Shown here: piece after piece, positions 7,052-15,134 of the stretch | Layout: each line of letters begins with the position of its first letter | Position numbering within the stretch: the first letter of the stretch is position 1 | DNA from: JAWVZU01 sp033722075 | Lineage (GTDB): Bacteria; Pseudomonadota; Gammaproteobacteria; Xanthomonadales; SZUA-38 | Direction: 5' to 3' | Length of the DNA stretch: 15,134 nucleotides | Assembly (NCBI GenBank): GCA_033722075.1 | Contig: JAWVZU010000066.1 | Location: 1 to 15,134 of the forward strand | Made by a program: the position numbers and the translations under genes | The notes under the pieces: generated by a model | Told to the model about the DNA's origin: nothing | Database searches by the model: none | Seen by the model: the letters and a program-made list of their open reading frames with translations, nothing else

Positions 7052-7543
7052 TCAACCGATGATGAACTGGCGCGTGTCCATGCGCTCGAAGTCGGGCAGC
7101 ATCTGCGCCCGCTGTTCGGGCGATGCCGCGCGATAGGCGGCATGGTGGGCGAGGAACCCTTCCAGCGCATCCCGCCGGCTGACGACCCCAAGCAGAACCC
7201 CGTCTTCGACTACCGGCAAATGGCGGAATCCGTGCTGCATGAAGATCGTGGCCAGGGTGAAGAGGTCCGTCTGCGGGCGGATGCACATGGGATGAACCCG
7301 CATGATGTCGCTTACTTTCAGGTCGGACCGCGAGTAGATCCGCCCGTCGGCAAAGCAGCTCATGCAGTCCTTCTCGCAGATGAATCCACGCAGAACGCGC
7401 TGCTTGTCTCTCATGCGGACTACCGGCGCATTGGACACGCGCTTGTAGAGCAGGCTCTGGGCGGCGTCCAGGACAGAGTCGTCCGGTGACACGACGACGA
7501 CCTCCGTATTCATCAGTTCGGCCGCTGTTGATCGTACGCTCAT
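7052..7543 (-). CDS. CBS-domain pair protein
   Basis: A soluble cytoplasmic protein of 163 residues consisting of a tandem CBS pair (about 8-65 and 78-135) plus a short helical tail. CBS pairs usually bind adenine nucleotides and act as energy or ligand sensors. The typical cores are present: NAPVV in the first domain, HLPVV and GVVSRRD in the second. The first domain contains Cys56, Cys60 and Cys63, with Cys87 in the second. I chose ATG 7543 because GGGAGG (7558-7553) sits nine bases upstream. An in-frame ATG at 7612 would add 23 residues that look non-domain and would place a perfect inverted repeat inside the coding region. No effector domain is fused, so it probably acts on a partner. It is divergent from the TolB/TPR gene and converges on the secreted repeat gene. 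Confidence 0.88.
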   Translation of the reverse strand: MSVRSTAAELMNTEVVVVSPDDSVLDAAQSLLYKRVSNAPVVRMRDKQRVLRGFICEKDCMSCFADGRIYSRSDLKVSDIMRVHPMCIRPQTDLFTLATIFMQHGFRHLPVVEDGVLLGVVSRRDALEGFLAHHAAYRAASPEQRAQMLPDFERMDTRQFIIG

Positions 7544-7552
7544 GGCGCTCAA

Positions 7553-7558
7553 CCTCCC
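7553..7558 (-). promoter_or_regulatory. Ribosome binding site setting the CBS gene start
   Basis: GGGAGG on the minus strand, nine bases before ATG 7543. It is the best Shine-Dalgarno match near any candidate start of this frame and supports the 163-residue form over the longer one. Confidence 0.7.
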
Positions 7559-7573
7559 GCTGGGCGGGGTTTG

Positions 7574-7590
7574 CATGTCATGTGGACATG
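7574..7590. promoter_or_regulatory. Perfect inverted repeat upstream of the CBS gene, possible operator
   Basis: CATGTC - five bases - GACATG, a perfect six-base dyad 31 bases upstream of the CBS start. It touches a minus-strand -10-like TAACAT (7593-7588). Position and symmetry suit a repressor or activator site in the divergent CBS / TolB-TPR gap. In RNA the same arms could form a small hairpin. The binding factor is unknown. Confidence 0.35.
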
Positions 7591-7651
7591 TTAGCCAACT
7601 CGGAGCGGACACGCATTGACTCGAGACAATCCGGGCATTTCCGAGACGACA

Positions 7652-7680
7652 TTGCCTGAAAATCGCGGATCGGTCATTCT
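7652..7680 (+). promoter_or_regulatory. Weak sigma70-like promoter candidate for the TolB/TPR gene
   Basis: TTGCCT (7652-7657, four of six matches to TTGACA), a 17-base spacer, then CATTCT (7675-7680, keeping the key A2 and T6 of the -10). It lies about 80 bases before ATG 7760. The spacing is ideal but the -10 is poor, so this is only a candidate. The rest of the 216-base gap holds the inverted repeat near the CBS gene and nothing else I recognise. Confidence 0.25.
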
Positions 7681-7745
7681 AGCCGCCTCATCGCGCCAGT
7701 CCACGGTTCGGCGCGGCAAAGGGAGTTGAAGATTGGAAGAGTCTC

Positions 7746-7750
7746 GGGAG
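7746..7750 (+). promoter_or_regulatory. Ribosome binding site for ATG 7760 of the TolB/TPR gene
   Basis: GGGAG at 7746-7750 precedes ATG 7760 by nine bases. A second GGGAG at 7721-7725 lies seven bases before an in-frame TTG at 7733, so a nine-residue longer protein is possible. ATG 7760 matches the usual start of this family, just before the ELKRR segment. Confidence 0.5.
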
Positions 7751-7759
7751 AAACGATCC

Positions 7760-9361
7760 ATGGGCGCGCTCTGGGCGGAGCTCAAGCGCCGACGAGTAGT
7801 ACGCGCAGTCCTGATCTATCTCGTGGCCGGCTGGGTGGTCATCGAGGTCGCTTCGACCGTCATGCCGAATCTCAATCTGCCCGAATGGTCGGCCACACTG
7901 GTCACGGTCCTGATCGCTCTCGGCCTGCCGCTCGTCGTGATCCTGGCCTGGGTTTTCGATGTTGGGCCGGAGGGGATCGAGCGCACGGATGCGTCGCAAC
8001 CCGAGCAGGCACCGGTGCCTGCTTCGCAACCAAGGGAGAACTCGACCAGGCCGACAGCAGCAGCCGACGAGCAGGAGCGGCGATCCGTGGCGGTGCTGCC
8101 CTTTGTGAATATGTCGGGCGATGCCAGCAACGAGTATTTCTCCGACGGAATTTCCGAAGAGATCCTTAACCTGCTCACCAAGCTGCCGCAGCTTCGGGTC
8201 GCCTCACGAACTTCCTCCTTCGCTTTCAAGGGCAAGGATTTCGACATCCCGACGGTCGCCGAGAAACTCGGCGTCAGCACCGTGCTGGAAGGCAGTGTCC
8301 GCCGGGCCGGAGACCACGTCAGGATTACCGCCCAGCTCATCGATACAGAAACCGACTCGCACCTCTGGTCAGAAACCTACGACCGGGAGCTCAAAGACGT
8401 CTTCGCCATCCAGGACGACATCGCCCACAGCATCGTGCAGGCCTTGAAAGTCACCTTGACGCCCAAGGAGCGGCGATCGATCCAATATGTGGCCACGTCG
8501 GACCCCAAGGCCTTCGACTTCTACCTGCGCGGTCGCCAGTACATGTATTCCATGGTCAAGCGCGACTACGAGCATGCGATCCGGATGTTCGAGCAGGCGA
8601 TCGATCTGGATTCCAAGTATGCGCTGGCCTATGCAGGCATCGCCGACGCCCGCTCTCACCTCTACCGCTATGCGGACGCAACGCCCGACAACGCCGCACG
8701 AGCACTGGATGCGAGTGAGAAGGCCGTTACGCTCGATCCCGATTCGGCAGAAGCACACGCTTCCAAGGGCCTCGCCCTGTTCATTGGTGAAAAATACGAT
8801 GAGGCCGAGGCCGAGTTCGAGCGGGCCATCGAGCTAAATCCCAATCTCTTCGAATCCTATTACTATTACGGGCTGGCCTGCTCCTCGAAGGGCGATTTCG
8901 CAAAAGCCGTCGAAATGTATCGGGAGGCGATGGAGGTCAATCCCAACGACTACCAGTCGCCGCTGTTCCTCGCCCAGGCCTATTCCTCCATGGGGCGCAG
9001 GCAGGACGAGATGCGCGTGCGCCTGGCGTCTCTCAACACCATCCAGCGTCACCTGGAGCTGAACCCCCACGACACGCGAGCCCTCTACTGCGCGGCCAAC
9101 AACCTGGTATCGATCGGCGAAAAGGAAAAAGGCCGCGAGATGGCCGAACGGGCGCTTGGCCAGGACGAGAACGAGCCGGTCGTGCTCTACAACGTGGCCT
9201 GCTTCTACGCAATGCAGGGCAACAGCGACCGGTCGTTGGAGTTGCTGGAGCGCGCCGTAGAACAGGGTTGGGGGGACCGGGCCTGGCTGGAGACCGACTC
9301 GGACCTGAACTCCCTCCGCGACAATCCCCGCTTCAAGGAGCTGCTGGAAAAAGTCGACTAG
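7760..9361 (+). CDS. Membrane-anchored TolB-like / TPR protein
   Basis: A 533-residue protein of the architecture common in gammaproteobacteria with many TolB-like/TPR paralogues. A basic N-terminus (AELKRRRVVR) precedes two membrane helices (about 14-33 and 44-66), then a low-complexity linker. A TolB N-terminal-like domain follows (about 108-235: SVAVLPFVNMSGD, YFSDGISEEI, LEGSVRR, LWSETYDR), then TPR units from about 253 to the C-terminus ending LRDNPRFKELLEKVD. In related proteins a CadC-type winged-helix or adenylate cyclase domain precedes the TolB part; here only the anchor remains, so it is probably a scaffold or sensor, not an enzyme or DNA-binding regulator. Start ATG 7760 is preferred; TTG 7733 is the alternative. 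It ends six bases from the convergent patatin gene. What it binds is unknown. Confidence 0.88.
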   Translation: MGALWAELKRRRVVRAVLIYLVAGWVVIEVASTVMPNLNLPEWSATLVTVLIALGLPLVVILAWVFDVGPEGIERTDASQPEQAPVPASQPRENSTRPTAAADEQERRSVAVLPFVNMSGDASNEYFSDGISEEILNLLTKLPQLRVASRTSSFAFKGKDFDIPTVAEKLGVSTVLEGSVRRAGDHVRITAQLIDTETDSHLWSETYDRELKDVFAIQDDIAHSIVQALKVTLTPKERRSIQYVATSDPKAFDFYLRGRQYMYSMVKRDYEHAIRMFEQAIDLDSKYALAYAGIADARSHLYRYADATPDNAARALDASEKAVTLDPDSAEAHASKGLALFIGEKYDEAEAEFERAIELNPNLFESYYYYGLACSSKGDFAKAVEMYREAMEVNPNDYQSPLFLAQAYSSMGRRQDEMRVRLASLNTIQRHLELNPHDTRALYCAANNLVSIGEKEKGREMAERALGQDENEPVVLYNVACFYAMQGNSDRSLELLERAVEQGWGDRAWLETDSDLNSLRDNPRFKELLEKVD

Positions 9362-9367
9362 CGCCCA

Positions 9368-10300
9368 TCACGACCAGTTCGCAATGATCCGCTGGATGTC
9401 GCTCAGGACGAGACGAGCGGCTTCCTGCCCTTTCTGCATGGCTTCACCGGCGCGCTGAAACTCCAGAATGCCGATGTCGGCCACTTGTGGGGCGATCAGC
9501 ACGTCCGCCGGATCGCCTGCCAGGCGGCTGCGGGTGATTCGATCCTGAAAAATGCTGATCGCGCCCGGAATCGCCTGAAACAGGCCGGGCGGAGACGCTT
9601 TTTCCTCGTTGCCGCCGAACAGCGAGCTGGACACGTCGCGGGCCTGCTTCTTGATGTTCTGCAGGACGCCGGCTTCTGCCTGCGAGTCCTCGGGATCGCC
9701 GGAATCAGCACTTTTCCGCCACTTTCCGACGATGTTGGAATTGAGATTGACGGCGATGACGACATCGGCCCCCAGGGCCCTGCATACGCTGACCGGTACC
9801 GGATTGACGAGCCCGCCATCGACAAGCCAGCGATGTTGCATGCCGACTGCGGGGAACAGGCCGGGCATGGCCATGGAGGCACCGACCACGTCAGCCAGCA
9901 CCCCTTTCGTCAGCCAGACCTCGCGACTCGAACCGAGGTCCGTTGCGACGGCCGCAAAGGGCTTGGCGAGGTCTTCGACGCGAAGATCCGCGGGGCCGAC
10001 GCAGCGGTGCAGGAACTCGCGAAACCGCTCGAGATCGACGAATCCCGCCCGGTTCGGCTTCAGGGAAAAGAACCGGAACACATCGGTTTTCTTCGACGCA
10101 AGCACCCAGTCTGCCAGCACCTCGAGCTTGCCCGCCGCGTAGGCACCGCCCACCATCGCCCCCACCGACGTGCCGCACACGACGTCCGGTTCGATGCCCG
10201 CATCGACCAGGGCCTTGATGATACCGATATGCGACCAGCCGCGAGAGGCGCCGGAGCCCAGCGCTAGTCCGAGGGTCGGCGCTGATGACTCACTCCCCAC
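9368..10300 (-). CDS. Patatin-like phospholipase, RssA type
   Basis: A predicted serine acylhydrolase acting on phospholipid acyl chains, 310 residues, close to the usual length of bacterial RssA/YlbK-type patatins. The catalytic elements are complete: oxyanion-hole loop GSGASRG (15-21), nucleophile elbow GTSVGA with Ser45, and the DGG motif with Asp161 completing the Ser-Asp dyad. LVNPVPVSVCRALGAD after DGG is also typical. There is no signal peptide or membrane helix, so it is cytoplasmic or peripheral on the inner membrane. The start is GTG 10300, with GAGGG (10311-10307) six bases upstream; that site overlaps the stop codon of the preceding small secreted-protein gene, so translation of the two is probably coupled. 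The C-terminal 100 residues are charged and less conserved. The substrate cannot be read from sequence. Confidence 0.93.
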   Translation of the reverse strand: MGSESSAPTLGLALGSGASRGWSHIGIIKALVDAGIEPDVVCGTSVGAMVGGAYAAGKLEVLADWVLASKKTDVFRFFSLKPNRAGFVDLERFREFLHRCVGPADLRVEDLAKPFAAVATDLGSSREVWLTKGVLADVVGASMAMPGLFPAVGMQHRWLVDGGLVNPVPVSVCRALGADVVIAVNLNSNIVGKWRKSADSGDPEDSQAEAGVLQNIKKQARDVSSSLFGGNEEKASPPGLFQAIPGAISIFQDRITRSRLAGDPADVLIAPQVADIGILEFQRAGEAMQKGQEAARLVLSDIQRIIANWS

Positions 10301-10309
10301 GTCCGGCCC

Positions 10310-10735
10310 TCAGGCTTTCGGTTCCGGGCGCACGTAGTCGGACATGATCAGTCCGTTGAATAGCCCTGCACGGGCGGGGCAAGGATCCGTGATGGTCTCC
10401 AGGGTGTAGGACGATTCCTGGCGGTTCATGGCGTAGCGGGCTTCATGCTCCCGGGCACAGGCCTTCATTTCCTCGGGAAAGAACGCCGGCGGTGAGATGT
10501 CCCGCACCGTCAGCACATCGTCCTCGACCGTGTAGGTCTGGACCGCAACAACCACGTTGGAGTGCCGCATCACCATGATGAGGTGGCCATCGCCGGTAAA
10601 GGTGATTCGGCCCGGCCCGGCATCGTAGACTCCGGGAAAACCGTCGGTGGGTTCCTGCCCGCGCCCGTGGTGATCGGCCCAGGCAGCGCCGGCCCCAAGC
10701 AGCGCTACAACAACCGCATAACGAATGATTCTCAT
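10310..10735 (-). CDS. Small secreted protein, function unknown
   Basis: 141 residues with a clear signal peptide (MRIIRYAVVVALLGAGAAWA, cleavage before Asp21). The mature domain is about 120 residues and mostly beta: alternating strands such as RITFTGDGHLIMVM, VVVAVQTYTV and SSYTLETITD suggest a small barrel or lipocalin-like fold, but I recognise no family. Cys93 and Cys119 could form a disulfide after export. I chose ATG 10735 because GAGG (10745-10742) sits six bases upstream and the signal peptide begins exactly there. The same frame is open to 10912, but that would overlap the divergent transporter gene and bury the signal peptide. Its stop lies nine bases before the patatin start, giving a two-gene operon. 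A periplasmic role related to lipid turnover is inferred only from this neighbour. Confidence 0.75.
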   Translation of the reverse strand: MRIIRYAVVVALLGAGAAWADHHGRGQEPTDGFPGVYDAGPGRITFTGDGHLIMVMRHSNVVVAVQTYTVEDDVLTVRDISPPAFFPEEMKACAREHEARYAMNRQESSYTLETITDPCPARAGLFNGLIMSDYVRPEPKA

Positions 10736-10741
10736 GATCTC

Positions 10742-10745
10742 CCTC
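10742..10745 (-). promoter_or_regulatory. Ribosome binding site setting the small secreted-protein start
   Basis: GAGG inside GAGGGAGATC, directly before ATG 10735 on the minus strand. It supports the 141-residue form over a 200-residue reading. Confidence 0.65.
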
Positions 10746-10834
10746 GCGAAATTGGACCGCAATCGGTGATCGGCAGCTTCACCGTTCCGTCGTCTCTTTG
10801 TCAACGGACGTTGGTGGCACAGCAGCAGTGACCA

Positions 10835-10863
10835 TGGAGCCGTCACCAGACAGACGCTAGAAT
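10835..10863 (+). promoter_or_regulatory. Promoter candidate for the AbgT-YfcC operon
   Basis: TAGAAT (10858-10863) matches TATAAT at five of six positions and ends 30 bases before ATG 10894. The segment 17 bases upstream, TGGAGC (10835-10840), is only a three-of-six -35 match, so an activator may help. AAGG at 10883-10886 lies seven bases before the ATG as ribosome binding site. I see no other element in this 158-base divergent gap. Confidence 0.4.
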
Positions 10864-10893
10864 CGCCAGCTTTGCCAAAAGCAAGGCTGTCCG

Positions 10894-12471
<1,578 letters not shown>

Positions 12472-12484
12472 AAAAGGACAAGTC

Positions 12485-13870
12485 ATGCTGAAGTCGATCA
12501 GGGTTCCGCACACCATGGTGCTGCTCTTCGCCATGGCGGCCGTCGCCTACGTCCTCACCTGGATCATTCCGGCCGGCAGCTACGAGATGGTCACCCAGGA
12601 AACCGGTCGCGAAGCCGTGGTCCCGGGCAGCTTTCATTTTCTGAATGATGCGAGAAATCTCGCGCTTTGGGAGTTGTTCACCGCCATTCCCCGCGCGCTC
12701 ACGGAACATGGCACGGCGGGAATCGCCATTTTCATCCTGATCGTCGGCGGGTCCATCGCGGTCCTCCGCGCCACCGGCGCCATCGACGCCTTGCTGGCGA
12801 AGGTCCTGAACCGGGTCGGTGAACGCACGGGACTGCTCGTCTTCATCGGCATGATGACCTTCGGGATCGCGTCCGCCACGCTCGGCATGGCCGAAGAGTA
12901 CATCCCGGTGGTCGCCATCCTGATCACCTTGTGCATCAGTCTTCGCCTCGACACGGTCACGGCAATCGGAATCATGGTTGCGGGCTATGGCGTCGGCTAC
13001 GGCGCGGCCATCCTCAACCCTTTCACCGTCCTGGTTGCGCAGAACATCGCTGAAGTGCCACCCACTTCGGGCTGGTGGTTCAGACTGATCCTGTTCGTGC
13101 CCGCCTTCGCGATCGCCTTTCACCATGTGCTGAGCTATGCCCGCCGCGTCCAGGCCGACCCGACCGCCAGCCTCGTTCACGATGTTCCCGAAGCCCAACC
13201 CCCCGCGGTGACCGAATTCCCGCCCATGAACGGCCGCCGCCTGGCGGTGGTGCTGGCAACGCTGGTGGCGCTGGTGATGCTCGTGGTGGGGGTTGCCCAG
13301 TGGGGATGGTACCTGGAAGAACTCGGCGCCATGTTCATCGCCCTGGCGATCTTCGCGGGTTACATCGGCGGCCTGGACGGTGATACCATCGCACGCCGCT
13401 TCACCGAGGGTGCAGCGGAACTGGTGAGTACCGCGCTGATCATCGGCATCGCCCGGTCGATTGCCCTGATCCTCGAGGATGGGCAGGTGCTGCACACCAT
13501 CGTGCACGCGTTCTCGATTCCCCTTGAACACGTGCCCGCGAGCATCGCCGCCATCGGCATGTTCCTGCTGCAGAGCGTACTCAACTTCTTCATCCCGTCC
13601 GGGTCCGGACAGGCCTATGTCACCATGCCCCTCATGGCGCCGCTTTCGGATCTTCTGGGACTATCGCGGCAGATCGCCGTTCTTGCCTACCAGATGGGCG
13701 ACGGGTTCATGAACGCGATCGTGCCCACCAATGCAGTTCTCATGGGCATCCTGGGTATTGCCGGCATCCCCTACGATCGCTGGTTTCGTTTCATGGCACC
13801 GCTGGTGATGAAGCTGTTCGCCGTCGGTTCCGTGATGATCGCCATTGCAGTCCTTGTCGGCTACCAGTGA
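12485..13870 (+). CDS. YfcC-family (DcuC-like) inner-membrane carrier
   Basis: A 461-residue polytopic protein, slightly shorter than E. coli YfcC. It opens PHTMVLLFAMAAVAYVLTWI and then IPAGSYE, the usual start of YfcC/DcuC-like carriers. About ten to twelve hydrophobic segments follow. The two re-entrant signature regions are visible: GYGAAILNPFT (Asn178-Pro179) in the first half and IPSGSGQAYVTMP (Ser372-Gly375) in the second, followed by DGFMNAIVPTNAVLMGIL near the end. A charged cytoplasmic loop separates the halves (about 220-250). Family members have been linked to C4-dicarboxylates, peptides or basic amino acids without firm agreement, so the substrate is open. AAGGA (12474-12478) lies six bases before ATG 12485, just downstream of the AbgT-gene stop; the pair is an operon. 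It probably uses a cation gradient. Confidence 0.9.
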   Translation: MLKSIRVPHTMVLLFAMAAVAYVLTWIIPAGSYEMVTQETGREAVVPGSFHFLNDARNLALWELFTAIPRALTEHGTAGIAIFILIVGGSIAVLRATGAIDALLAKVLNRVGERTGLLVFIGMMTFGIASATLGMAEEYIPVVAILITLCISLRLDTVTAIGIMVAGYGVGYGAAILNPFTVLVAQNIAEVPPTSGWWFRLILFVPAFAIAFHHVLSYARRVQADPTASLVHDVPEAQPPAVTEFPPMNGRRLAVVLATLVALVMLVVGVAQWGWYLEELGAMFIALAIFAGYIGGLDGDTIARRFTEGAAELVSTALIIGIARSIALILEDGQVLHTIVHAFSIPLEHVPASIAAIGMFLLQSVLNFFIPSGSGQAYVTMPLMAPLSDLLGLSRQIAVLAYQMGDGFMNAIVPTNAVLMGILGIAGIPYDRWFRFMAPLVMKLFAVGSVMIAIAVLVGYQ

Positions 13871-13894
13871 CCGGCCTGCTTCCAGGCGAATAAT
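13867..13894 (+). promoter_or_regulatory. Promoter candidate for the TPR gene
   Basis: GTGACC (13867-13872, four of six to TTGACA) overlaps the end of the YfcC gene. AATAAT (13889-13894, five of six to TATAAT) follows after a 16-base spacer. A start near 13901 would leave an 83-base leader. This would let the TPR gene be transcribed apart from the transporter operon. The 113-base gap shows no clear terminator. Confidence 0.3.
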
Positions 13895-13983
13895 CGACGT
13901 ATCCCGACGACAGCGCTCCCAAGCGAGCCCGGCTGACTCCTCCGAAAGTTGCGCCCGACAGGGCCTGCCCGGAAGATGACAGC

Positions 13984-15134
13984 ATGAGCGGGACAGCACA
14001 TTTCGCTACAGACGCCGTTCGGGCCAGCGTTACCCTGCCGGCCTGCGCGCTGGTGCTGGCGATCTGGGCGACGGCCCTCGGGGCCCAGGAAATCGATCCG
14101 GAACTGGCCAGCCTGGAGGCTCGGCTCGGTGAACTCCGGGGCGAAGACCGGATTGAGGCGCTGATCCGCCTCGCCGACCACTATGGCTCCGCCCAGCCCG
14201 AGGCCGGGCTGGCCTATGCCCTCGAGGCCGCAGAGCTGCTCGATCCGCTCGATCAGCCCGCCCGGCTGGCGCTTGCCCTGAACCACGCCGCCTGGGCCGA
14301 GCAGGTGCTGGGGCGCTATGAGGATGGACTGGCCCACGCCCGGGAAGCCGAGCGGCTGGCCGAGGTCGCCGGCGATCGGGTGTTGAAGAGCGATGCGCTG
14401 AATCTCCAGGGCATCCTGCATTACCGATCGTCCGACTACGCCAACGCCAAGCTGGCCTATGAAGCTTCCCTCGCGTTGCGCCAGGAAGTCGGCGACAAGC
14501 GCCTGATCGGCAACTCCTACAACAACCTCGCTTCGCTTCACAACGTCACCGGGGAGTTCGAAAAGGCGCTCGAACTGCACCGGCAGGCCCTGGCCATGCG
14601 GCGGGAGGTGGGCGACGAGGCGCTCATCGCCGGATCCTTGAACAACATCGCCAACGGCTATCAGAACCTGGGGCTCTACGAGCTCGCGGCCGAGCATTTT
14701 CACCAGTCCCTGGAGATCAAGGAGCGGCTGGGGCGCCGGCTCGAGGCTGCACGGGTACTGGGCAACCTCGGCTCGCTCTACAACTCCGTCGGCGATCCGG
14801 ACCGGGCCATCGAATACCTCGAACGCGCCATCCGGATCCAGCGGGAGCTTGGCTATTCCTATGGCGTGGCGATCAATTCCGCGGCCATCGCCGAGGCCCT
14901 GATCGAACTGGATCGGCTGGATGATGCATTACGGTGGCTGGACGAGGGCCAGCAGGTTGCCGAAGCGTCCGGGGACGACTCGAACCTGGCAACCATACTC
15001 TCCCTGAAAGGTACCGTGTTCACCCGGCTGGAGGATTTCTCCAGGGCCGAAGAGGCACTCCAGCGGGCGCTGGAATTAGCCGATCGAATCGACTCCGACA
15101 CGGGGCTCATGGATGTCCTGCTCCGCTATGGACG
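13984..15134 (+). CDS. Secreted TPR-repeat protein, cut by the right edge (partial)
   Basis: The frame stays open from ATG 13984 to the window end (383 codons visible, no stop). GGAAG (13971-13975) lies eight bases upstream. A signal peptide is predicted: a polar lead of about 16 residues, then a hydrophobic core (LPACALVLAIWATALGA) with cleavage near residue 34. From about residue 95, seven TPR units of almost exactly 40 residues follow, five of the first six ending in a (V/L)G(D/Y/R) or SGD turn (for example LRQEVGD, MRREVGD, IQRELGY). The 40-residue period is that of extended TPRs as in kinesin-light-chain or Rap-type proteins. In related bacteria such periplasmic TPR sensors are often followed by a membrane helix and a GGDEF or histidine kinase domain; whether that is so here lies outside the window. 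It is same-strand with the transporter operon, 113 bases downstream. Confidence 0.85.
   Translation, partial: MSGTAHFATDAVRASVTLPACALVLAIWATALGAQEIDPELASLEARLGELRGEDRIEALIRLADHYGSAQPEAGLAYALEAAELLDPLDQPARLALALNHAAWAEQVLGRYEDGLAHAREAERLAEVAGDRVLKSDALNLQGILHYRSSDYANAKLAYEASLALRQEVGDKRLIGNSYNNLASLHNVTGEFEKALELHRQALAMRREVGDEALIAGSLNNIANGYQNLGLYELAAEHFHQSLEIKERLGRRLEAARVLGNLGSLYNSVGDPDRAIEYLERAIRIQRELGYSYGVAINSAAIAEALIELDRLDDALRWLDEGQQVAEASGDDSNLATILSLKGTVFTRLEDFSRAEEALQRALELADRIDSDTGLMDVLLRYG

Noticed and set aside
7352..7378. C-x3-C-x2-C in the CBS protein read as a radical-SAM iron-sulfur motif
   Set aside because: It lies within a CBS domain, the protein is 163 residues long and there is no TIM-barrel or other SAM motif. 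The spacing match is coincidental.
9485..10267. Plus-strand frame of 260 codons over the patatin gene
   Set aside because: The opposite strand has a complete Ser-Asp patatin catalytic set; this frame is its shadow.
13874..13887. Hairpin GCCTG-CTTC-CAGGC after the YfcC gene as an intrinsic terminator
   Set aside because: The stem is only five base pairs and is followed by GAATAATCG rather than a T-run; too weak to call.
13861..14703. Antisense frame of 280 codons over the TPR gene
   Set aside because: No domain is recognisable; the sense strand has regular 40-residue TPRs and a signal peptide running through the same bases.

Overview
The window is GC-rich, densely coded chromosomal DNA with strong codon bias. 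It carries ten genes and has no non-coding stretch longer than about 215 bases. I see no rRNA, tRNA, CRISPR array, insertion sequence, integrase or phage gene. The gene types point to a free-living gammaproteobacterium of the Xanthomonadales/Chromatiales kind, possibly Wenzhouxiangella-like. These include a propeller-type diguanylate cyclase, TolB-TPR proteins, AbgT and YfcC transporters, and a secreted repeat protein ending in an '...LFGNGFE' tail. That placement rests on gene content and memory, not on a search.

Layout. (1) 11-3605, minus strand: a two-gene unit of a small five-helix membrane protein of unknown function followed by a large membrane-bound diguanylate cyclase with a periplasmic propeller sensor. 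(2) 3656-7036, plus strand, divergent from unit 1 across a 50-base gap: a 1126-residue secreted protein with five carboxypeptidase-regulatory-like (Ig-like) domains, a seven-repeat FG-GAP propeller and a short C-terminal tail. (3) 7052-7543, minus: a two-CBS-domain protein. (4) 7760-9361, plus, divergent from the CBS gene: a membrane-anchored TolB-like/TPR protein. (5) 9368-10735, minus: a small secreted protein followed, with translational-coupling spacing, by an RssA-like patatin phospholipase. (6) 10894-13870, plus: an AbgT-family transporter and a YfcC-family carrier 13 bases apart, almost certainly an operon. (7) 13984 to the right edge, plus: a secreted protein with seven 40-residue TPR units, cut by the window end.

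No single dedicated pathway joins all these genes. The shared theme is envelope signalling and surface biology: a c-di-GMP producer with an extracytoplasmic ligand sensor, repeat-rich secreted or anchored scaffolds (FG-GAP, Ig-like, TPR), and an inner-membrane transporter pair. The least explained items are the secreted Ig/FG-GAP protein with its three cysteine pairs and terminal tail, the unknown membrane protein co-transcribed with the diguanylate cyclase, and the AbgT-YfcC tandem. I found no convincing defence system, toxin-antitoxin pair or mobile element.
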